Below are positions 6,152 to 10,105 of a stretch of DNA of 10,105 nucleotides, in pieces. Below the pieces are notes generated by a model. That model was not told the DNA's origin. It made no database searches and was given only the letters and a program-made list of their open reading frames with translations. How positions within the stretch are numbered: position 1 is the stretch's first letter; the number at the start of each line of letters is the position of its first letter. The stretch lies in NCBI GenBank assembly GCA_937988795.1, contig CALKHY010000041.1:1-10105 (forward strand). The letters are read 5' to 3'. The translations under genes and the position numbers were made by a program. Source of the DNA: an uncultured Candidatus Saccharibacteria bacterium. GTDB lineage: Bacteria; Patescibacteriota; Saccharimonadia; Saccharimonadales; UBA4665.

Positions 6152-6541
6152 TTAGACCAGTTCGACGGTAGCGCCAGCCTCTTCGAGGGCCTTCTTGGCG
6201 TTCTCGGCGTCTTCCTTCTTAGCCTTTTCAAGAACGGTCTTCGGAGCACCGTCAACCAGAGCCTTGGCTTCGCCAAGACCGAGGCCGGTGATGTCCTTAA
6301 CAGCCTTGATAACAGCTACCTTCTGAGCACCAGCGTCCTTCAGGACAACGTCGTACTCGCTCTTCTCGTCGGCAGCAGCAGCGCCAGCGTCACCGCCAGC
6401 AGCCGGGCCAGCAGCTACAGCAACAGCGGCGGCAGCCGGTTCGATGCCGTACTCTTCCTTGAGGATGTTCTTGAGTTCGTTGACCTCGAGAACGGTCAGG
6501 CTGGTGAGTTCCTCAGCCAGTTTCTTCAGATCCTTAGCCAT
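6152..6541 (-). CDS. rplL: 50S ribosomal protein L7/L12
   Basis: This is the acidic stalk protein that recruits translation GTPases to the ribosome. It is 129 residues, typical for the family. The N-terminal dimerisation domain covers about 1-32 ([20 protein letters not shown]), followed by an Ala/Gly-rich hinge (about 35-57) and the globular C-terminal domain (about 60-129). That domain carries the conserved [25 protein letters not shown] factor-binding surface, in two stretches. A clear Shine-Dalgarno (AGGAG) precedes the ATG. The gap to rplJ, 144 bases, is wide for this gene pair and is filled by a palindromic heptamer repeat. A strong terminator follows; rpoB does not come next. Confidence 0.98.
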   Translation of the reverse strand: MAKDLKKLAEELTSLTVLEVNELKNILKEEYGIEPAAAAVAVAAGPAAGGDAGAAAADEKSEYDVVLKDAGAQKVAVIKAVKDITGLGLGEAKALVDGAPKTVLEKAKKEDAENAKKALEEAGATVELV

Positions 6542-6560
6542 TTTAATTCTCCTTTTCTTT

Positions 6561-6683
6561 ATTAGCGATTATCGATTAGCAATTTACGATGCATTAGCGA
6601 TTGGCGATTGATAATTAGCAATGTCATGGTTAAGATTGCTAATTGTTAATGCATGGCTAATGGTACATTGCTAATGGTTAATG
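6561..6683. repeat. Heptamer palindromic repeat, copy A (rplJ-rplL gap)
   Basis: The left half is a run of ATTAGCR-like heptamers (ATTAGCG ATTATCG ATTAGCA and variants). After a short centre containing TGTCATGG, the right half is the same heptamer inverted (TGCTAAT, TGTTAAT and variants). The whole element is an imperfect palindrome, so its transcript could fold into a long hairpin. Bases 6560-6598 are identical to 7224-7262 in copy B. Confidence 0.85.
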
Positions 6684-6685
6684 TT

Positions 6686-7210
6686 TTAAGCGCTAGCCTT
6701 AGCCTCAATACCGTCCAACAACGCATGCAAGTTGCCAGAAAGGCCACTGATGGTGTCGTTGAGCGGCGACTGCAGGGTTGCGATAACCTGGGCGATGAGC
6801 TCGTTCTTGCCCGGCAGGGTTGCCAGAGCCTTCACCTCATCAGCGCTCAGGAATTTGCCGTCGGCCGAAATGGCGCCGACGAACTCGATGGTCGGGTTGG
6901 TCTTGGCGAACGCAGCCAGAACCTGGGCGGGAGCTACCTCGTCCTCCATGTTGAAGGCGTAGAGTAGCTGGCCGGTTAGTTGGCTGGTGTCGACATCCTT
7001 GAGGGTGTCGACGTTCTCCAAGGCTTTTTTGACCAAGCGGTTTTTGGCAACTTGCACCTTGGTGCCGTTGCCGCGCGCGTCGCGGCGGAGTTGCTGCAGC
7101 GCCTTCACTGTGGTGCCCTGGTATTTGGCAACCACGGTCATCTTGGACGAGCCAAGGGCTTCGGCAAGCTGGGCGACGATTTCGCGCTTCTTGTCTTTAC
7201 TTAAGGCCAT
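6686..7210 (-). CDS. rplJ: 50S ribosomal protein L10
   Basis: This is the base of the ribosomal stalk. It binds 23S rRNA and anchors the L7/L12 dimers. It is 174 residues, a normal length, starting MALSKDKKREIVAQLAEAL. The conserved N-terminal pattern VVAKYQGTTVKALQQLRRDAR and the VAKNRLVKKAL segment are present. The C-terminal helix (about 145-170) that carries L7/L12 ends in DGIEAKASA. A purine-rich site (AGGAAGGG) lies before the ATG at 7208-7210. Upstream is a long leader with an L10-binding structure and an attenuator, so the gene is probably autoregulated by the L10(L12) complex. rplK and rplA, common neighbours of this gene, are not present in the 2.5 kb of genomic sequence visible upstream. 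Confidence 0.98.
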   Translation of the reverse strand: MALSKDKKREIVAQLAEALGSSKMTVVAKYQGTTVKALQQLRRDARGNGTKVQVAKNRLVKKALENVDTLKDVDTSQLTGQLLYAFNMEDEVAPAQVLAAFAKTNPTIEFVGAISADGKFLSADEVKALATLPGKNELIAQVIATLQSPLNDTISGLSGNLHALLDGIEAKASA

Positions 7211-7224
7211 AGTTTTCCCTTCCT

Positions 7225-7343
7225 ATTAGCGATTATCGATTAGCAATTTACGATGCATTAGCAATTGACGATTAGCGATCAGCTGTCATGGTTAATTGCT
7301 AATCGTTAATGTATGGCTAATGGCAAATTACTAATTGCTAATG
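7225..7343. repeat. Heptamer palindromic repeat, copy B (rplJ 5' leader)
   Basis: This has the same build as copy A: ATTAGCR heptamers, a centre containing CTGTCATGG, then inverted heptamers (AATTGCTAATCG, TATGGCTAATGG, TAATTGCTAATG). The first 39 bases (7224-7262) are identical to copy A, while the centre and right half have diverged but keep the heptamer spacing and the ATGGCTAATGG motif. It lies between the attenuator and the rplJ ribosome-binding site, so it would be transcribed in the 5' UTR. Confidence 0.85.
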
Positions 7344-7385
7344 TGTTTATTTGCCAAATTGTTAAGGTGGGCCGCGCCGCAACCG

Positions 7386-7425
7386 TAAAAGAAAAGGTCT
7401 TTGGCGCTCGCATCACCAAAGACCT
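7386..7425 (-). terminator. Intrinsic terminator/attenuator in the rplJ leader
   Basis: On the minus strand AGGTCTTTGG (7425-7416) pairs perfectly with CCAAAGACCT (7404-7395) around an 11-base loop. The T-rich tract TTTCTTTT follows. Being after the rplJ promoter and L10 leader, and before rplJ, it probably acts as a conditional attenuator. Confidence 0.85.
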
Positions 7426-7440
7426 ACAAGAGAACTGCTC

Positions 7441-7523
7441 AAAAACAAAAAGCTGACTTTTCTCATTGCCTCGGCAGCATTATTAAGTCCGTTTCGGAAC
7501 CGCTGCGGTCTTCGGTAATGTTC
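7441..7523 (-). ncRNA. Ribosomal protein L10 leader
   Basis: The transcript between the promoter and the attenuator contains GACCGCAGC (about 7510-7502), a small hairpin TCCGAAACGGA (7498-7488), then CTTAAT (7487-7482) and CTGCCGAGG (about 7477-7469). The GCAG and CTGC segments can pair. CTTAAT followed by CTGCCGAGG is the conserved signature I recall for the L10-binding leader of bacterial rplJ operons. Excess L10(L12) would bind here and favour the terminator downstream. The match is from memory; a covariance-model search was not possible. Confidence 0.75.
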
Positions 7524-7529
7524 TTTATT

Positions 7530-7558
7530 AGGTTAGCACAAACAGGGGCAGATGTCAA
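7530..7558 (-). promoter_or_regulatory. Promoter of the rplJ-rplL operon
   Basis: A perfect -35 TTGACA (7553-7558) is followed after 17 bases by TAACCT (7530-7535), with an upstream TG that may act as an extended -10. The -35 begins 4 bases after the M20 gene stop codon. The expected start is near 7523, just before the L10 leader. Confidence 0.6.
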
Positions 7559-7561
7559 CGC

Positions 7562-8665
7562 TTACGATTTTGTCTCTTCCATGAGTATTGCGCATAGTTG
7601 CTCGAGCTTGGCTAGTCCTTCCTTGCTGACCCATTCGCCTTCGGCGTGCTGGTTGCCGCCCGCCGGTCGGGTGACTATGATCGGTATGTTGAGCGGCACA
7701 AGGTATCTGCCGTCGTTGGAGCCATGGGCATACCGGTGCGTGTCGTCGCCTGGCGTGATACCGAGAGTATTGATTAGCTCGATAGTACGTTTACACCATG
7801 GCGAATCGACATCCAGGATAATTGCCGGATCTTTTAGTAATACGTTGACTGTAATATTACGGCACTTTTTAGCTATGCTATTGGCCGCCTCTAGCATCTT
7901 TGATGCATCTTCTTCACTTACAAAGCGGATATCGATACTGGCAATCGCCTCATCGCTAACTTGGTTGGTCGCCTTGCCGCCAACTATTTTACCCAAGTTA
8001 AAGGTAGTGAAGTAGTTATGTGGTGCTTTCTGAGGCATGTTGGCTTTGTACCATGCTTTAAATTGGTGGAGGTAGTCGACGAGTTCTTCGTTAGCGCTCT
8101 GCCCAAGCCATGGGCGTGAGCCGTGCGTAGCCACACCTTTTGCTACGATTTCCAACCACAGTACGCCTTTTATCTTTTCTTGGAGCACGAAGTCGGTGCT
8201 GCCATCGAGCACGAAGGCTGCGGCGCCCTTGAAATCTTTTACGAGCGCACCTACGCCGTTTCTACCGCCAATTTCTTCATCGGTAGTAAACATGAGGCCA
8301 ACATTCGCCTTTTCGAGCTCTGGCAGATTGATAAAAGCTGCCAAAATAGCAGCTGCCATACCTTTCATATCATGCACGCCGCGGCCATAGTAATTTTTGT
8401 CGTCACTGGTAAGTTGAAACATTGATTCATCGGCCGGAACTACATCAAGGTGACCAATAAACCAGATCATTCGGTCGTTTGGCTGTTGTGTAGTTGCTAT
8501 TAAGTACGAAAAACTGTTAATAGCCCCTTTCTTAACGTATGCTACTTTTACAGATGTAAGTAGGTTATATACATAATCAATAATTTCGGTAGAGGATGTT
8601 ATGTTATTGGTAGTGCTAGGTCTTTCTATAAGCTCCTTTAGTATCGTTTCAAGCTGGTTGCCCAT
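7562..8665 (-). CDS. M20 family metallopeptidase/deacylase (ArgE/DapE/dipeptidase-like)
   Basis: This is a full-length, 367-residue zinc hydrolase of the M20 family, which cleaves amide bonds of small N-acylated amino acids or dipeptides. Metal and catalytic residues are visible: H72 and D74 in GHLDVVP, D99 in GRGVHDMKG, the catalytic E130/E131 in TDEEIGG, D154 in FVLDG and H340 in NQHAEGEWV. The lid/dimerisation domain (about 165-275) contains the conserved THGSRPW. No signal peptide is seen, so it acts in the cytoplasm. The ATG at 8663-8665 is preceded by GAGGGAG at a somewhat long distance. The gene lies 21 bases after a racemase/epimerase-type gene and is probably cotranscribed. That pairing fits a desuccinylase or dipeptidase that releases the epimerised product. 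The substrate cannot be read from the sequence. Confidence 0.9.
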   Translation of the reverse strand: MGNQLETILKELIERPSTTNNITSSTEIIDYVYNLLTSVKVAYVKKGAINSFSYLIATTQQPNDRMIWFIGHLDVVPADESMFQLTSDDKNYYGRGVHDMKGMAAAILAAFINLPELEKANVGLMFTTDEEIGGRNGVGALVKDFKGAAAFVLDGSTDFVLQEKIKGVLWLEIVAKGVATHGSRPWLGQSANEELVDYLHQFKAWYKANMPQKAPHNYFTTFNLGKIVGGKATNQVSDEAIASIDIRFVSEEDASKMLEAANSIAKKCRNITVNVLLKDPAIILDVDSPWCKRTIELINTLGITPGDDTHRYAHGSNDGRYLVPLNIPIIVTRPAGGNQHAEGEWVSKEGLAKLEQLCAILMEETKS

Positions 8666-8686
8666 AATTTTAAGTAACTCCCTCTC

Positions 8687-9808
8687 TTAGGTTGTAGCTG
8701 AGATGACGCTGCTTTGGGTTGTGTATTTTTTGATACGGTCTTCGTTTATAGTGAATCCAAGGCCAGGCTCTTTAGGTACATCAATATGACCGTTGGGTTT
8801 TACGGCATAACTTGGGTCCACAAGATCCTCTTTATAGAAGTACTGATATGGTGAGATGTCATTAGGTAGTTGGTAGTTCGTCTTGGAGGCAAGAGCAATG
8901 TTGAATGCCCGACCAATGCCCGTTTCGAGCAGCCCGCCACACCAGACTGGTATGCCGTGCTTTGCAGCAAGGTCGTGTATTTTAATGCTTTCTACCAGGC
9001 CGCCAACCCTACCCGGTTTGATATTGATTATCTTGCAGGCGCCTAGTTGTATTGCCTTGCGAGCATCTTCTGCGCTTTCTATGCTTTCATCTAGACAGAT
9101 CGGTGTTTGTATTTCCTTTTGTAGTGTCGCGTGATCGATAATATCATCTGCTGCTAGTGGTTGCTCCAGCATAGATAGGTTAAATTCATCTAGTGACCGA
9201 AGTATTTCAAGATGGTCATTGAGATTGTATGCCGAGTTGCCGTCAGCTGTAAGGTCAATGTTTGGAAACTGTTTACGAATGGCTCGCAATACCTCAACAT
9301 CCCAGCCCGGTTTGATCTTAACCTTTATACGTACATAGCCTTCTTCTAGGCGTTGGTTGATTTCTTCTAGAGTTTCTTTGATAGTGGCCTTGATGCCGAT
9401 ACTCTCGCCTACTGGCACTTCGGTTTTAACGCCCCCGACTAGTTCGCTTAATGACTTGTTGTTGCGTTGGGCAACGAGGTGCCAGAATGCGCACTCAGGC
9501 CCCGTCTGGGCAATTTTATTACCGATGATATTGTTGTAAACACTGCAAAATTCTTCAGGATTGTTAAACGTTTTGCCAACTACTTTTGGTGCAATGAACT
9601 TTTCTTGTACAAGGAAACACGAATCAACTGTTTCATGATTGTAAATGGGCGCATGAAAGGATGCCGATTCGCCATATCCAACAAGCCCGTCATCACTGAA
9701 AAGTTTCGTAATAACCGTTTCTTTCGCTGTGATTCTGCCAAAACTTGTCTCAAAACTGCTAATCATAGGCAGGTTCAAGCGCAAGATTTCCATCTTTACT
9801 ATTTTCAT
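8687..9808 (-). CDS. Enolase-superfamily racemase/epimerase (N-acylamino-acid racemase/OSBS type)
   Basis: This 373-residue protein has the two-domain enolase-superfamily layout: a capping domain (about 1-125) and a barrel (about 130-345). The catalytic Lys-x-Lys is K162-V-K164, metal ligands are D189 (LTADGNSAY), E215 (LEQPL) and D240 (CLDES), and the second catalytic lysine is K264 (NIKPGRVGG). The strand GGLLETGIGRAFNIALAS (about 291-308) is typical of the o-succinylbenzoate synthase/N-succinylamino-acid racemase group. No other menaquinone gene is visible, and the neighbour is an M20 hydrolase, so a racemase or dipeptide epimerase role is more likely than OSBS. The ATG at 9806-9808 has a perfect AGGAGG six bases upstream. 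It begins 17 bases after the preceding gene. The region is more A+T-rich than the replication genes. Confidence 0.88.
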   Translation of the reverse strand: MKIVKMEILRLNLPMISSFETSFGRITAKETVITKLFSDDGLVGYGESASFHAPIYNHETVDSCFLVQEKFIAPKVVGKTFNNPEEFCSVYNNIIGNKIAQTGPECAFWHLVAQRNNKSLSELVGGVKTEVPVGESIGIKATIKETLEEINQRLEEGYVRIKVKIKPGWDVEVLRAIRKQFPNIDLTADGNSAYNLNDHLEILRSLDEFNLSMLEQPLAADDIIDHATLQKEIQTPICLDESIESAEDARKAIQLGACKIINIKPGRVGGLVESIKIHDLAAKHGIPVWCGGLLETGIGRAFNIALASKTNYQLPNDISPYQYFYKEDLVDPSYAVKPNGHIDVPKEPGLGFTINEDRIKKYTTQSSVISATT

Positions 9809-9825
9809 GTTGATCCTCCTAATCG

Positions 9826-10079
9826 CTAAATTGTTCGGGGGTCTATTGCTATTCTACTGACTAGAATATTTCCAATGCGCTCTGTAGGCGAACCTTGGAG
9901 TTTTTCGTATTGCTCTAGTGCACGGACTGCACCCGATTTGCCACTTGTAACAACAAACTCCGGATATGCAAGCATCCACAACTCTTCTTGTCGCAAACCT
10001 CCTCGCGCAATATTAAGCATTTTTTCTGCCAAGCTTTGCACGCTAACTCCATTATACTCACCTTTTAGGCCATTCTTTA
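9826..10079 (-). CDS. C-terminal fragment of a probable glutamate-cysteine-ligase-like (GCS2) protein
   Basis: About 84 codons remain of a gene whose 5' part is cut off by the contig end. The frame is open up to the adapter junction at 10080, so the GTG at 10041 is unlikely to be the true start. Visible sequence includes GVSVQSLAEKMLNIARGGL, then FVVTSGKSGAVRALEQYEKL and a stop after DPRTI. The order of an IARGGL helix followed by a (V/A)TSGKS segment and a LEQYEKL helix resembles the C-terminus of plant/alphaproteobacterial-type glutamate-cysteine ligases. There, an ISRxGL helix and a VASGKT segment occur in the same order. That comparison is from memory and short, so another ATP-dependent ligase or an unrelated protein is possible. 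It is the first visible gene of the operon with the racemase and the M20 hydrolase. Confidence 0.5.
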
Positions 10080-10105
10080 AGATCGGAAGAGCACACGTCT
10101 GAACT
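10080..10105. other. Illumina adapter at right end (non-genomic)
   Basis: The sequence from the A at 10080 begins AGATCGGAAGAGC and continues as the reverse complement of the same adapter found at bases 1-40. The two ends therefore form an artificial terminal inverted repeat of about 26 bases. The last genomic base is about 10079. Confidence 0.98.

Noticed and set aside
6560..7343. CRISPR array
   Set aside because: The heptamer elements are palindromic with no regular unique spacers, there are only two copies, and no cas gene is nearby.
8687..9808. Assignment as menC in menaquinone synthesis
   Set aside because: The residue signature allows it, but there is no other menaquinone gene nearby and the adjacent M20 hydrolase fits a racemase/epimerase better; left without a gene symbol.
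9813..9832. Third copy of the heptamer repeat before the racemase gene
   Set aside because: Only a TTAGCGATTA-like stretch of about ten bases is present, joined to the Shine-Dalgarno; that is too short to separate from chance.
1..10105. Terminal inverted repeats suggesting a linear mobile element or virus
   Set aside because: The matching ends are Illumina adapter sequence, and the contents are ordinary chromosomal genes.
1..10105. Alternative genetic code (UGA read as an amino acid)
   Set aside because: TGA is not used as a stop among the ten visible stops, but no in-frame TGA was needed inside any gene and all proteins have normal lengths, so the standard code is sufficient.

Overview
The window reads as a contig from an uncultured bacterium, probably of the Patescibacteria/CPR and perhaps Saccharibacteria-like. 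This placement is inferred from compact single-strand gene order, a DnaX without the usual cysteine zinc module, and weak or absent Shine-Dalgarno sites at several genes. No taxonomic marker was aligned. Both ends are not genomic: bases 1-40 and about 10080-10105 are Illumina TruSeq adapter, so genomic sequence runs from about 41 to 10079 and the outermost genes are cut by contig ends. The genetic code looks standard. The ten visible stop codons are eight TAA and two TAG.

All genes lie on the minus strand, so transcription runs from right to left. First comes a tight metabolic operon. It has the C-terminal end of a probable glutamate-cysteine-ligase-like protein, an enolase-superfamily racemase/epimerase of the N-acylamino-acid racemase/o-succinylbenzoate synthase type, and an M20 metallopeptidase/deacylase. 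This part is visibly more A+T-rich than the rest. Immediately after the M20 stop codon there is a sigma70-like promoter, a ribosomal protein L10 leader, an intrinsic attenuator, and then rplJ and rplL. Two copies of an unusual heptamer-based palindromic repeat of about 120 bp sit before rplJ and between rplJ and rplL. A strong terminator follows rplL.

Next are two uncharacterised genes, one with a coiled-coil plus beta-rich layout and one A+T-rich orphan with a palindrome across its promoter. Then come the replication genes dnaX (clamp loader) and dnaB (replicative helicase), 5 bases apart. A membrane-anchored hypothetical protein with a repetitive tail follows, and last a GT-C type membrane glycosyltransferase cut by the contig end.

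The observations most worth following up are the paired palindromic heptamer repeats around rplJ, an in-frame 117-bp palindromic insertion in the dnaX linker, the -10-like boxes placed 7-10 bases before several start codons (suggesting leaderless mRNAs), and the ligase/racemase/hydrolase operon. That operon could be an amino-acid inversion pathway. No CRISPR, transposase, tRNA or rRNA was seen.
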